Shown here: positions 50,101 through 53,034 of the stretch, piece after piece
How the letters are laid out: every line of letters starts with the position of its first letter
How positions within the stretch are numbered: the stretch's first letter is position 1
Assembly: GCA_032622095.1 (NCBI GenBank)
Contig: CP136064.1
Span: 260,875,863-260,939,862 of the forward strand
Length of the DNA stretch: 64,000 bases
DNA from: Siphonodentalium dalli
Lineage: Eukaryota > Mollusca > Scaphopoda > Gadilida > Siphonodentaliidae
Direction of reading: 5' to 3'
Made by a program: the position numbers and the translations under genes
The notes under the pieces: generated by a model
The model's input: only the letters and a program-made list of their open reading frames with translations
Database searches by the model: none
What the model was told of the DNA's origin: nothing

Positions 50101-52920
50101 TTGGCACAGGATCTTTAATGCTGCACCAGTGCAGGTCCTGTCATGAAAGGGTTAATCTGGCCTGTGAAGCCTGAACAAAACCGTAGCATGCAGATATCCT
50201 TCATCCCATTGTGCTTCATGAATATTTCATAGATAATTCAAATCCGATATAAGATGACGGAGATACAGGGATGGACGTATTTTACACTCTGGGCCATAAC
50301 TTAAGAAGAAATGAACAGACATACCTATTGCACGTGGATATTGTCCTTCATGCTGCCTCATGAGCATACAACATATCATGACCTATGGTGACGGAGATAC
50401 AGACATCACGTTTTTACTCTAAGGGCAATAACTCTGCAACACATGATTGGACAAACCCATTCCATTTGGATATCACTTCCCCTCTGGTTGTTCGTATTTA
50501 TACCAAAGATCATTCAAATCTGATGTAAGAGAGCTCGATGTAAGGGAGCTCCAAAGTTGGTGAATACTGTGAGCGTACTACATGTAGTACCTATAGAATT
50601 GAAAATATTTGCAGTTATTTTTCTTGAATCTCATGCATTCAGGATGAATGATTAACCCTTCCATTTCTCATGCATTCAGGATGAATGATTAACCCTTCCA
50701 TTTCTCATGCATTCAGGATGAATGATTAACCCTTCCATTTCTCATGCATTCAGGATGAATGATTAACCCTTCCATTTCTCATGCATTCAGGATGAATGAT
50801 TAACCCTTCCATTTCTCATGCATTCAGGATGAATGATTAACCCTTCCATTTCTCATGCATTCAGGATGAATGATTAACCCTTTCATTTCTCATGCATTCA
50901 GGATGAATGATTAACCCTTCCATTTCTCATGCATTCAGGATGAATGATTAACCCTTCCATTTCTCAAGCATTCAGGATGAATGATTAACCCTTCCATTTC
51001 TCATGCATTCAGGATGAATGATTAACCCTTCCATTTCTCATGCATTCAGGATGAATGATTAACCCTTTCATTTCTCATGCATTCAGGATGAATGATTAAC
51101 CCTTCCATTTCTCATGCATTCAGGATGAATGATTAACCCTTCCATTTCTCAAGCATTCAGGATGAATGATTAACCCTTCCATTTCTCATGCATTCAGGAT
51201 GAATGATTAACCCTTCCGTTTCTCATGCATTCGGGATGAATGATTAACCCTTCCGTTTCTCATGCATTCGGGATGAATGATTAACCCTTCCATTTCTCAT
51301 GCATTCGGGATGAATGATTAACCCTTCCATTTCTCATGCATTCGGGATGAATGATTTAACCCTTCCATTTCTCATGCATTCAGGATGAATGATTAACCAT
51401 TCCATTTCTCATGCATTCAGGATGAATGATTAACCCTTCCATTAAATTAAATTCCATAAATTATTTATTTCAGGTTGATCTCGAGAAAGAGCTGTGTGAT
51501 AAAATCAGCGAAGTTCAGGAATCCATCGACCCGAAGCCACCGATGAAGCATGTTGTGGGTGATGATGAGATTGGAGTGGTTCATGAGTTAACACAGGTAA
51601 TTAGCAATGTCTCTGTCTTTCTGTATGTATTTTGGTTTCCAATTTAAGTTACGCACATTAGGCCATTAGGCCATTTTTTTTAATTTCTTCAACAAAGCGG
51701 CGTTGACTTGCCACGTTTTCGAGGGACACTGGTTGTCCGACCTTTTATTTTAGTTTATTCATCTCTATTAAATCACTAAATGTAGTTGGAGATTGATTGA
51801 ATGTCAATCTGCAAATAGGAACTAATATAAGCTGCCTCGATCTTGCAAGGAAACACTTGACGGATCCTAAGTCATGTTAACCATCTCATTCTGTAGGAAT
51901 ATCTTTCTTGCAGAATCATGTAATCTCTGATACTGGACAAAACCTTAGGGGCATGTTATAACTCAAAACTATCACCAAGTATTCATAGTAATAATTTTGA
52001 TGCCCATGAAAAACGTAAGATACCCTGGCACTAAACCTACAAAATATGTCTGCTAAAGAATAAAAGAAAAAATTATTAAAATTGTAAAAAATTGTAAAAA
52101 ATAATAACAAATGATGAAAAATTGTTAGGCCAATGCATATATAAGAGAATGCATTGGCACAGGGTAAAAAAATCCCGACTTATGACTGAATTTGATATGG
52201 CGGGTCACATATAAAAAATAATTCCCCCATCTGTCAGCATCTGTCCCAATTATCCAGAAAAGTTGGAGCATATATAAGAGAACGCATTGGCCTAAATTTT
52301 TTTTACAATTTTAATAATTTTTTCTTGTATTCTTTAACAATTTTATAATTTCACCCATACAGAGCCCCAGACAAACATGAGCAGACGACACTCTTCTATA
52401 TGCTTCTATATTACTGGATTTGATATGGCGGGTCACATATTCGACCTTTGAACCACCCATTGACTCAAACTGAGTTATTACTAAAATATGAACTCTTGAT
52501 TGCCCCATGGTCATAGAAATTCCAATCTAGAGAGACCTACAGAGGATGCTATTTGACATAGTGTGGTGCGTGTCAAGATCAGCATATGAAACGTCATTGT
52601 TTTGGAGATTTGTGAAACATTGGCTCTAAGTTAGCTCGACCATTTTCATGTCAGTTTAATTTTATGAACTTGCAACTGCAAAACATTTCAGCACCTGAAA
52701 ATTTACATTTTACATCCCGGCATGTCTCATTATTATATAATCTGACAGACTTTTTTTATGAATATTTCAGGGTAATGTACAGAGATGTCATTTGATTACT
52801 GACCAATTGAATGATGCTAAATCCTCAATGTTAAAAGTGCTAGATCACAAGCAGAGAATTATGGAGATTGTTCAGAAACACATGAGCAAGAGGCCAATCA
52901 AAAAGAAAGAAAGGACGTAG
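10191..52920 (+). CDS. SAP130: SAP130, SIN3-HDAC corepressor complex subunit (18 coding exons)
   Basis: Nuclear scaffold subunit of the SIN3A/HDAC1-2 repressor complex; in vertebrates its C-terminus binds SIN3. Coding exons: 10191-10415, 15195-15297, 16167-16418, 22000-22477, 23984-24210, 26504-26608, 27783-28020, 31603-31727, 33053-33226, 35972-36176, 37296-37409, 39276-39397, 39954-40026, 40957-41066, 42743-42880, 44943-45046, 51474-51596, 52771-52920. All junctions are GT-AG with matching phases; the sum is 3,066 nt (1,021 aa), close to the roughly 1,050 aa of the human protein. The first two thirds are Ser/Thr/Pro/Gln-rich and disordered-looking. Landmarks shared with vertebrate SAP130 (from memory) are SHLPRG, IPVAKV, SPRPSILRK and PRKKPRK (about residues 805-811, a likely NLS). 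The folded C-terminal domain runs from about residue 850 (EYVDDDGVRW) to the end, with NQKGV, GWK and MLKVLDHK. The initiator Met is the weakest part: extra 5' exons may exist. Not to be confused with SF3B3, also once called SAP130. Confidence 0.9.
11573..12382 (+). CDS. FLYWCH zinc finger fused to MULE transposase C-terminus (core deleted)
   Basis: An intact 269-codon ORF inside SAP130 intron 1. Residues about 8-65 form a FLYWCH zinc finger: aromatic Y-L-V-F start, HWRCC, and a closing HNHDSD. Residues about 118-269 match the C-terminal part of FLYWCH-type Mutator-like (MULE) transposases: LIRRATALPFL, DALFEVLEEAP, and the family hallmark GPRTTNHVEGWHNKL. The DDE catalytic region that normally lies between (some 200-250 aa) is absent. 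The joint is at an A-rich run (11889-11900) around FEKKKKGE. The start codon has a strong context (A at -3, G at +4), and AATAAA follows about 90 bp after the stop. It cannot transpose by itself. It could be a non-autonomous relic that still binds transposon ends or host DNA, or a chance in-frame deletion. I saw no terminal inverted repeats. Confidence 0.75.
   Translation: MANAQVHIYFIPNDRGGKYLVFNHYKFCVKSRRNDSVHWRCCSKTSGATVNTKNDISYKSQHNHDSDQAQVAAETIIAELKTLVRQKSRPVTAIYQEEISSMYIFEKKKKGETKTLIRRATALPFLSVGDISDALFEVLEEAPAGSNIEKFTDYVTSYWVEGDHSRQTWNHFDNDGPRTTNHVEGWHNKLQNYLPWSKPNLFNFIEFIKKEQAYHESTILQVSNGGRVRPQQRKYRSINNSLRHYKRVYREGQLGMLQYLDSVGYLSGF
12472..12477 (+). terminator. Polyadenylation signal after the FLYWCH ORF
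   Basis: AATAAA in an AT-rich stretch 90 bp after the stop of the FLYWCH/MULE ORF. In so AT-rich a region a chance hit is possible. Confidence 0.4.
13715..14902. mobile_element. hAT-type non-autonomous element
   Basis: Terminal repeats TAGTGCTGGGCG / CGCCCAGCCCTA, flanked by a perfect 8-bp duplication ATCTCAAT (13707-13714 and 14903-14910). No transposase ORF. SAP130 intron 1. Confidence 0.8.
15195..15297 (+). CDS. SAP130: SAP130 exon 2
   Basis: Acceptor TTATTTCAG, then ANITRMQTRPMT to NIMPVQ plus one base, then donor GTAGGT. It enters in phase 0 from exon 1 and leaves in phase 1, exactly what exon 3 needs. A competing GT two bases after the chosen donor's AG (GTTCAA) would give the wrong phase. 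No published sequence was compared; the phase fit and Thr/Met/Pro-rich composition are the support. Confidence 0.75.
15343..15460. repeat. MITE-like fragment
   Basis: CAGCAGAATTATGGGTAA to GTTGCCATTCATCAGAAAGC is shared with 62258-62353. The copy there has inverted AATAATCGACTCCTTAA ends; here only the left end is recognisable. Confidence 0.55.
15487..15640. mobile_element. Diverged hairpin modules in SAP130 intron 2
   Basis: Two imperfect palindromes (15487-15542 and 15570-15640), each with GCATTCTCTTATATATGCGAG-like arms, joined by TTACAAGGTCAAGATAAATA. They match the GTGCCAGTGC subtype seen also at 30406-30440, 36967-37040 and 49140-49215. Confidence 0.55.
16167..16418 (+). CDS. SAP130: SAP130 exon 3
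   Basis: Acceptor GAAAACAG, donor G|GTGAGT, phase 1 to phase 1. It encodes EVIRHSSDVSH through to SHLPRG. The closing SHLPRG at an exon end is also found in the vertebrate protein before its Ala-rich stretch. The segment is rich in Ser, Thr, Ile and Gln without a folded domain. Confidence 0.88.
16682..17540. mobile_element. hAT-type non-autonomous element
   Basis: Inverted ends CAGGGACCAGCC / GGCTGGTCCCTG with a perfect 8-bp duplication CTGATTCT (16674-16681 and 17541-17548). Subterminal AGGGCGAAGT-type repeats are arranged in both orientations. SAP130 intron 3. Confidence 0.85.
17862..17953. repeat. 46-bp tandem duplication
   Basis: GGTCCGGGCGTGAGCGTGAC through ACATGAGCGTGTTGTGT occurs twice with two differences. 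Not coding. Confidence 0.85.
18180..18395. repeat. Low-complexity AATTAAAAAA stretch
   Basis: Almost only A and T, with AGGCACAATTAACT occurring twice. Slippage-prone; nothing else is visible. Confidence 0.8.
18786..19185. mobile_element. TTAA foldback element with two hairpin modules
   Basis: TTAA then CCCTTTACCCAACAGAA at the left and TTTGTTGGGTAAAGGG then TTAA at the right: the TTAA target and CCCTTT start suggest a piggyBac-type MITE. Inside are two inverted copies of the 70-bp hairpin module (18812-18884 and 18964-19036) around a 75-bp AT-rich spacer, then a 130-bp unique right arm. Confidence 0.75.
19630..20746. mobile_element. hAT-type non-autonomous element
   Basis: Ends CAGGCCTCAGC / GCTGAGGCCTG and 8-bp duplication CTTCGTGA / CTTCGTGC (one mismatch). 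Subterminal GGCGACTT and GGCGAAGT repeats tie it to the element at 16682-17540. No transposase. Confidence 0.75.
21240..21480. repeat. Dispersed repeat, ACTCATTGACGAGTAGTT family
   Basis: Shares TAGGTTGTTTGTAGAACTTA and ATAATAGACCATTCCATTGT with 23690-23955. The 5' part is missing. Confidence 0.5.
22000..22477 (+). CDS. SAP130: SAP130 exon 4 (largest coding exon)
   Basis: Acceptor TTTTTTCAG, donor AAAG|GTTAGT, phase 1 to phase 2. It encodes an Ala-rich start (AIAAASALSI) followed by TAVLRPSQ, the same order as Ala run then TVLRP in vertebrate SAP130, then a long Ser/Thr/Pro-rich low-complexity stretch. The preceding intron (16419-21999) holds two hAT-type elements and one TTAA foldback. Confidence 0.9.
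22713..23508 (+). mobile_element. Helitron-like non-autonomous element, copy 1
   Basis: Same ends as the copy at 29420-30197: TTATACCCCCC after an A, and GTCCCATTGGGAC hairpin then CTAG before a T. The two copies are very similar along their whole length. It lies in SAP130 intron 4. Confidence 0.65.
23690..23955. repeat. Dispersed repeat, ACTCATTGACGAGTAGTT type
   Basis: Contains TAGGTTGTTTGTTGAACTTA and AATAATAGACAATTCC. Relatives occur at 21240-21480, 35590-35700, 39480-39715, 40655-40890, 60340-60430 and 61845-61920. Several lie close to SAP130 exons (23984, 40957). Confidence 0.55.
23984..24210 (+). CDS. SAP130: SAP130 exon 5
   Basis: Acceptor TATTTGCAG, donor ATCAG|GTTTGT, phase 2 to phase 1. 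It encodes STVPLHQPVSSS, then ITLTPRS and KIIHTPSS through to AMAKSG. The order 'ITL-P, TP-QQ, MA' recalls the matching vertebrate region. A copy of a Helitron-like element lies in the intron before it (22713-23508). Confidence 0.88.
24661..25068. mobile_element. TTAA foldback element, second copy
   Basis: Nearly identical to the element at 18786-19185, same orientation, including the right arm with GGCCGGTTTTGGCCGG. It lies in SAP130 intron 5, so it post-dates most other repeats here. Confidence 0.75.
25069..26460. other. Gene-free part of SAP130 intron 5
   Basis: No exon, hairpin or known repeat boundary is seen. A 124-codon ORF (25474-25848) is Phe/Leu/Ser-rich from T-rich DNA and not credible as a gene. 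Confidence 0.5.
26504..26608 (+). CDS. SAP130: SAP130 exon 6
   Basis: Acceptor TTACGTTTCAG, donor CG|GTAAGT, phase 1 to phase 1. It encodes GMNLTTHSQPTN and ends ADIPV; with exon 7 it forms IPVAKVTPQ, nearly the vertebrate IPVAKVVPQ, which confirms this junction. Confidence 0.9.
26690..27530. other. SAP130 intron 6, repeat fragment then unassigned sequence
   Basis: 26690-26870 is one end of a GAGGTCCCCAGAGGG-type element. After 26880 I see no gene; 27040-27160 reads like a worn retroelement tail in one frame (ENHFVFHCVKYDNLR), the usual end of LINE-type reverse-transcriptase proteins, but it is too short to call. Confidence 0.3.
27532..27745. mobile_element. TTAA palindromic element touching SAP130 exon 7
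   Basis: TTAACCCTTTCAGTGCCAAG at the left and its inverse at the right. The two arms pair almost perfectly along the full 214 bp. It lacks the hairpin module. It ends 37 bp before exon 7. Confidence 0.75.
27783..28020 (+). CDS. SAP130: SAP130 exon 7
   Basis: Acceptor TTTCCTCCCACAG, donor AAG|GTGAGT, phase 1 to phase 2. It encodes AKVTPQRHQHPAA through SQPSQDSR, rich in Ser, Thr, Pro and His. A 214-bp TTAA palindromic element ends only 37 bp upstream of this exon, so the branch point must lie inside or next to the transposon. Confidence 0.9.
28193..28618. mobile_element. TTAA foldback element, inverted copy
   Basis: Same family as 18786-19185 but in the opposite orientation: the unique arm is now at the left (28210-28340), and the two hairpin modules are at 28344-28414 and 28522-28594. 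TTAA at both ends. SAP130 intron 7. Confidence 0.75.
29130..30320. repeat. 40-bp minisatellite, about 10 copies, split by a Helitron-like element
   Basis: Unit ACAAGAAGCTGATATATAAT plus TTTAACATGGTATATATACC. About seven units lie left of the insert at 29420-30197 and three right of it. Degenerate pieces continue near 30480-30560. It lies in SAP130 intron 7. Confidence 0.95.
29420..30197 (+). mobile_element. Helitron-like non-autonomous element, copy 2
   Basis: Starts TTATACCCCCCGCAACGAAG and ends with hairpin GTCCCATTGGGAC, ten bases, then CTAG, inserted between A and T of the 40-bp repeat without target duplication. This end structure and A/T target are those of Helitrons. Inside are three imperfect repeats of a block with CATGGGAACCTGTGCACC. 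No RepHel protein is encoded. Confidence 0.65.
30670..31602 (+). repeat. 43-bp tandem array of SAP130 exon 8 splice acceptors, about 21 copies
   Basis: Each unit carries TTTGTTTTCAG|GTCATCTATGCCACC, i.e. the pyrimidine tract and AG of exon 8 plus about its first 20 bases, then CATTAAATGAGA linking to the next unit. Left-edge units are more diverged (Cs for As, ATTTTTGG in place of the AG) and the middle ones nearly identical, as expected for replication slippage or unequal exchange. From the exon phase, most units read nine codons and then TGA. A few have CGA in place of TGA and read into the next unit. Confidence 0.95.
31603..31727 (+). CDS. SAP130: SAP130 exon 8 (preceded by a splice-acceptor array)
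   Basis: Acceptor TTATTTTCAG, donor CTTG|GTATGT, phase 2 to phase 1. It encodes SSMPPYIAPQELYYH to SRLPGL, the Tyr-rich stretch that in vertebrates reads like FQYFLPTYPP. The true acceptor is the last of about 21 near-identical acceptors in the 43-bp array at 30670-31602. I chose this one because only here does the frame stay open with the right phase for exon 9; most other copies run into TGA after nine codons. Confidence 0.88.
32137..32168 (+). repeat. Run of 32 G
   Basis: Uninterrupted G tract on the sense strand in SAP130 intron 8. Its true length is uncertain because such runs assemble poorly. Confidence 0.85.
32385..32960. repeat. ATTATGCCCCCGACTTGAAG-type repeat
   Basis: ACTTGAAGT hairpin start and three imperfect internal blocks with GCATTATTGTTC and AGAGTTATGGCCC. 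It is built like the Helitron-like elements but of another family. No CTAG end found. Confidence 0.55.
33053..33226 (+). CDS. SAP130: SAP130 exon 9
   Basis: Acceptor CTTTTCTCAG, donor GACA|GTACGT, phase 1 to phase 1. It encodes TGQTTNLAASLAAAQ, then NHPLMVTVDPSR, ending GTSTPD. The LMVTVD core matches LMTVD of vertebrate SAP130. Confidence 0.9.
33350..34140. repeat. Element with about 100-bp inverted ends
   Basis: 33359-33450 (AGTTTCCTTTGATGTAAACC, AATGCTGTTTTAC, ATATATCTTTCTATA) pairs with 34030-34130 (TATAGAAAGATATATA, GTAAAACAGCATT, AAGGAAACTT). The inside has no ORF of note. No target duplication was found. Confidence 0.65.
34250..34931. mobile_element. hAT-type non-autonomous element
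   Basis: GTTGAAACGA near the left end and TCGTTTCAAC near the right, with a perfect 8-bp duplication TGAAACCT (34242-34249, 34932-34939). Repeated AATCGAC motifs occur near both ends. The outermost few bases do not pair, so the exact ends are less sure. Confidence 0.65.
34970..35125. repeat. Tandem duplication, about 75 bp
   Basis: GCAAGTTGGCCCAATATTAA to ATGTGTCTCATACTGGTTC occurs twice in succession with few changes. Confidence 0.75.
35345..35475. mobile_element. GAGGTCCCCAGAGGG-type MITE in SAP130 intron 9
   Basis: CAAGCCTTGAAACAGTGTCT start, palindromic core around GCACAGTGGGC, then GGGGACCTCATTCTGCTTAG. The right end is replaced by a short TCTAATC-type repeat (35480-35505). Confidence 0.65.
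35972..36176 (+). CDS. SAP130: SAP130 exon 10
   Basis: Acceptor CAATTCTAG, donor GG|GTATGT, phase 1 to phase 2. It encodes SIRSASSSATDSATS to the strongly conserved SPRPSILRKRTADG, with an AHAHAH run in between. SPRPSILRK is nearly identical in vertebrate SAP130 and is the best single landmark in the middle of the protein. Confidence 0.95.
36523..36961. mobile_element. TTAA foldback element, CCCTTTGAGTGCCAGG type
   Basis: Ends TTAACCCTTTGAGTGCCAGG and CCTGGCACTCAAAGGGTTAA. It has one hairpin module (36573-36645) and a long right part with GGGCCGATGATATCGGCCCC. Same end type as 1671-1915. A further diverged hairpin module follows at 36967-37040. Confidence 0.7.
37296..37409 (+). CDS. SAP130: SAP130 exon 11
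   Basis: Acceptor TTCTTCTTCCAG, donor GG|GTGAGT, phase 2 to phase 2. It encodes PVIIKKPFNLSAS through SSPKTPAG, with several Ser/Thr-Pro sites that could be phosphorylated (inference). Confidence 0.9.
37507..37960. mobile_element. Foldback MITE with TGACCCGCC ends and 6-bp target duplication
   Basis: Terminal repeats of about 50 bp starting TGACCCGCCATATCAAATCC, flanked by CAAATG on both sides (37501-37506, 37961-37966). It holds two hairpin modules (37553-37625, 37840-37917) like those of the TTAA elements, though its own ends are unrelated. Confidence 0.75.
38215..38410. mobile_element. Degenerate TTAA element with two diverged hairpin modules
   Basis: TTAACCCTTCCATGACTGGA start, then hairpin modules at 38261-38333 and 38358-38405 with many mismatches. 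No clear right end. Confidence 0.5.
39208..39275 (+). pseudogene. Diverged duplicate of SAP130 exon 12 start
   Basis: TTTTCCAG|GGACAATAGTCAG is followed by about 50 bases that align with the start of exon 12 at roughly three quarters identity. The 68-bp period is not a multiple of three, so use of this acceptor would shift the frame of the real exon. Confidence 0.8.
39276..39397 (+). CDS. SAP130: SAP130 exon 12
   Basis: Acceptor TTTTTTCAG, donor AATG|GTATGA, phase 2 to phase 1. It encodes DNSQSSTDTALSAEAN to MRIKQEPPDLLEN. IKQE fits the SUMO consensus (hydrophobic-K-x-E); vertebrate SAP130 has a similar acidic IKVKEE patch. A diverged copy of the acceptor and the first 50 bases lies 68 bp upstream (39208), frame-incompatible, so this copy is the exon. 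Confidence 0.92.
39480..39715. repeat. Dispersed repeat, ACTCATTGACGAGTAGTT family
   Basis: TACTAAATACTCATTGATGA to GGAGAATCCATTCAGTATAG, between exons 12 and 13 of SAP130. Confidence 0.5.
39868..39953 (+). pseudogene. Recent duplicate of SAP130 exon 13 start
   Basis: ATAAATTTCAG|GCATTCCCACAAC repeats the acceptor and the first 50 or so bases of exon 13 almost exactly, 86 bp upstream. The copy then reads CTGAGCACG and a TAA stop in place of the NLS codons, and lacks a donor. Confidence 0.9.
39954..40026 (+). CDS. SAP130: SAP130 exon 13 (NLS exon)
   Basis: Acceptor ATAAATTTCAG, donor TTCT|GTGAGT, phase 1 to phase 2. It encodes IPTTPTHSNSIEASPRKKPR and KQL. SPRKKPRKQ is a conserved basic stretch and likely nuclear localisation signal. 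A 97%-like copy of its 5' half with its acceptor sits 86 bp upstream (39868) and ends in a TAA, so only this copy is usable. Confidence 0.95.
40655..40890. repeat. Dispersed repeat, ACTCATTGACGAGTAGTT family
   Basis: TACTAAATACTCATTGACAA to GGAGAATCCATTCAGAGTAA, ending about 65 bp before exon 14 of SAP130. Confidence 0.5.
40957..41066 (+). CDS. SAP130: SAP130 exon 14
   Basis: Acceptor ATTAACAG with a poor pyrimidine tract, donor GATG|GTAAAT, phase 2 to phase 1. It encodes HANEDLKDNSSSDEELNK then QERLKSIKREIRD, an acidic then basic stretch matching the 'NSTDDEKS...KAEKRKSP' region of vertebrates. Confidence 0.9.
41612..41779. repeat. 168-bp foldback
   Basis: Arms from AAGGATTAACTGTCATGTGG pair almost perfectly through to the centre GTAAAACCCTTTGGGTTTTA. 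SAP130 intron 14. No target duplication is evident. Confidence 0.85.
41964..42113. repeat. 150-bp foldback
   Basis: Arms GATCTACA..TCGTCCCCA, TTTACAAAAC, TCCAGTAAATTAG pair around GGCCCTTGCCACAAAGG. It lies 185 bp after the previous foldback and is unrelated in sequence. Confidence 0.8.
42140..42640. repeat. Repeat with internal TTGGTATATGAG blocks
   Basis: Two imperfect tandem blocks (about 42310-42470, 42480-42630) with AACCAATTTCAACAATATTT and ATCTCGGACGAGTTCG. Ends about 100 bp before SAP130 exon 15. Confidence 0.6.
42743..42880 (+). CDS. SAP130: SAP130 exon 15 (start of C-terminal domain)
   Basis: Acceptor TTTCCATACAG, donor AAAG|GTACAA, phase 1 to phase 1. It encodes EYVDDDGVRWTLEKKRPSV then NFYNINWKSRNNHY; vertebrates have EYIDEEGVRY followed by PP-I-LL-HYRNPWK. 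This opens the conserved C-terminal domain that binds SIN3. Confidence 0.96.
43087..43520. repeat. Tandem duplication (about 140 bp) split by the palindromic MITE
   Basis: The segment from GATGCAGTGAACAC to ACCATAAACGTTACAGAG occurs twice, at about 43095-43223 and 43390-43517, with few differences. The MITE at 43224-43374 inserted at the border between the copies. Confidence 0.8.
43224..43374. mobile_element. 151-bp near-perfect palindromic MITE with 8-bp target duplication
   Basis: CAAGCCTTGAAATAGGGTGT to its exact inverse, flanked by TTACAGAG on both sides (43216-43223, 43375-43382): a hAT-like footprint. The arms include GAGGTCCCCAGAGGG. It is the cleanest member of a family also seen, in part, at 1-270, 10740-10800, 22560-22660, 26690-26760, 35345-35475, 44838-44912 and 54978-55602. 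Confidence 0.85.
43758..44838. mobile_element. Truncated hAT-type element
   Basis: Starts TAGGGCCCGACGAATC and is collinear with the element at 58447-59584, including a shared stretch around ACATACAAATATGTCCCACA. Its right end is lost where a GAGGTCCCCAGAGGG-type MITE fragment begins. Confidence 0.65.
44943..45046 (+). CDS. SAP130: SAP130 exon 16
   Basis: Acceptor TTTATTTATAG, donor TTG|GTATGT, phase 1 to phase 0. It encodes DERRPTVNELSNQKGVVQ, then SGWKLYHLGAQLEDL. NQKGV, GWK and AAQL-type positions are shared with vertebrate SAP130. Confidence 0.96.
45085..45340. repeat. Old dispersed repeat X in SAP130 intron 16
   Basis: Same family as 60690-61045. Beyond it, 45340-46030 has no gene or clear repeat apart from AT-rich sequence. 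Confidence 0.55.
46033..46570. mobile_element. hAT-type element with a nested TTAA fragment
   Basis: Ends CAGGGAAGGATCCAGGG and CCCTGGATCCATCCCTG, perfect 8-bp duplication AATATACC (46025-46032, 46571-46578). Part of a TTAA/hairpin-module element (about 46256-46440) has inserted into it. A GC-rich palindromic part follows (GGGCCTACGGCCC, ATGCCTTCGGCAT). Confidence 0.8.
46740..47700. repeat. CCATACCATAGTATGG-type repeat
   Basis: Starts with hairpin CCATACCATAGTATGG and a (GTCT)n run at 46865-46895. Internal blocks with GATCGGAACCAAATTT recur three times. 47160-47280 is a 61-bp tandem duplication rich in A. A further block is at 47570-47700. Confidence 0.6.
47700..48830. other. Gene-free part of SAP130 intron 16
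   Basis: AT-rich, with weak internal similarity to the preceding repeat (TTAACCCTNTNNACAC near 48100 and 47390). No exon is seen. Confidence 0.4.
48830..49080. repeat. Old dispersed repeat X in SAP130 intron 16
   Basis: GAGTTATCCATCTTCATC through GAAGCCAAAGAAATAGTAAT. It gives the uninterrupted form of the site hit by the hAT-type element at 58447-59584. Confidence 0.6.
49120..50155. mobile_element. TTAA element cluster with a duplicated flank
   Basis: A TTAA element with TTAACCCTTTCATGACGGGA and TCATGAAAGGGTTAA ends spans 49686-50155, with two partial hairpin modules. Just left, 49140-49260 holds the right end of a related element. The roughly 75 bp that follow each right end (from ATCTGGCCTGTGAA) are also duplicated, so a larger duplication, not just transposition, made this cluster. 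49795-50030 is A/T-rich and slippage-prone. Confidence 0.6.
50630..51443 (+). repeat. 37-bp minisatellite just before SAP130 exon 17, about 22 copies
   Basis: Unit TCATGCATTCAGGATGAATG followed by ATTAACCCTTCCATTTC. Copies differ by single bases (CCTTTC, CAAGC, CCGTT, TTCGGG variants). The array stops 30 bp before the exon 17 acceptor. Each unit has TTAAC, a pyrimidine run and CAG|G in the spacing of a 3' splice site. Confidence 0.95.
51474..51596 (+). CDS. SAP130: SAP130 exon 17 (preceded by a 37-bp minisatellite)
   Basis: Acceptor TTATTTATTTCAG, donor CAG|GTAATT, phase 0 to phase 0, 41 codons. It encodes VDLEKELCDKISEVQESID to DEIGVVHELTQ, helical, matching 'LEHDVYERLTNLQEGI...INELIQ' in vertebrates. 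Only 30 bp separate the exon from an array of about 22 37-bp units that each resemble a 3' splice site. Confidence 0.96.
51930..52440. mobile_element. Broken chimeric foldback element
   Basis: The left part matches, in inverse orientation, the inner right part of the element at 36523-36961 (CACCAAGTATTCATAGTAAT). The right part (52165-52440) matches the ends and core of the TGACCCGCC element, including ATGGCGGGTCACA twice. The hairpin module between is reduced to about 30 bp. Confidence 0.6.
52771..52920 (+). CDS. SAP130: SAP130 exon 18 (last exon)
   Basis: Acceptor GAATATTTCAG, phase 0, stop TAG at 52918-52920. It encodes GNVQRCHLITDQLNDAKSSM, then LKVLDHKQRIMEI, and a basic tail ending KKKERT. 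GN-QRC, DQ, SMLKVLDHK are nearly invariant in the family. Confidence 0.97.
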   Translation, partial: GNVQRCHLITDQLNDAKSSMLKVLDHKQRIMEIVQKHMSKRPIKKKERT

Positions 52921-52958
52921 CCCAGTACTTGTTTTTGTTTCTGTTTTATAATAATGTG

Positions 52959-52964
52959 AATAAA
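52959..52964 (+). terminator. Polyadenylation signal of SAP130
   Basis: AATAAA 39 bp after the SAP130 stop codon, implying a very short 3' UTR. There is no GT-rich element clear enough to place the cleavage site. Confidence 0.6.
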
Positions 52965-53034
52965 ATGAAAAAAATATTTAAAAATTAAATGAGAGTAATT
53001 GCATCACGATGACTTGAATTTATTATACACCTGT

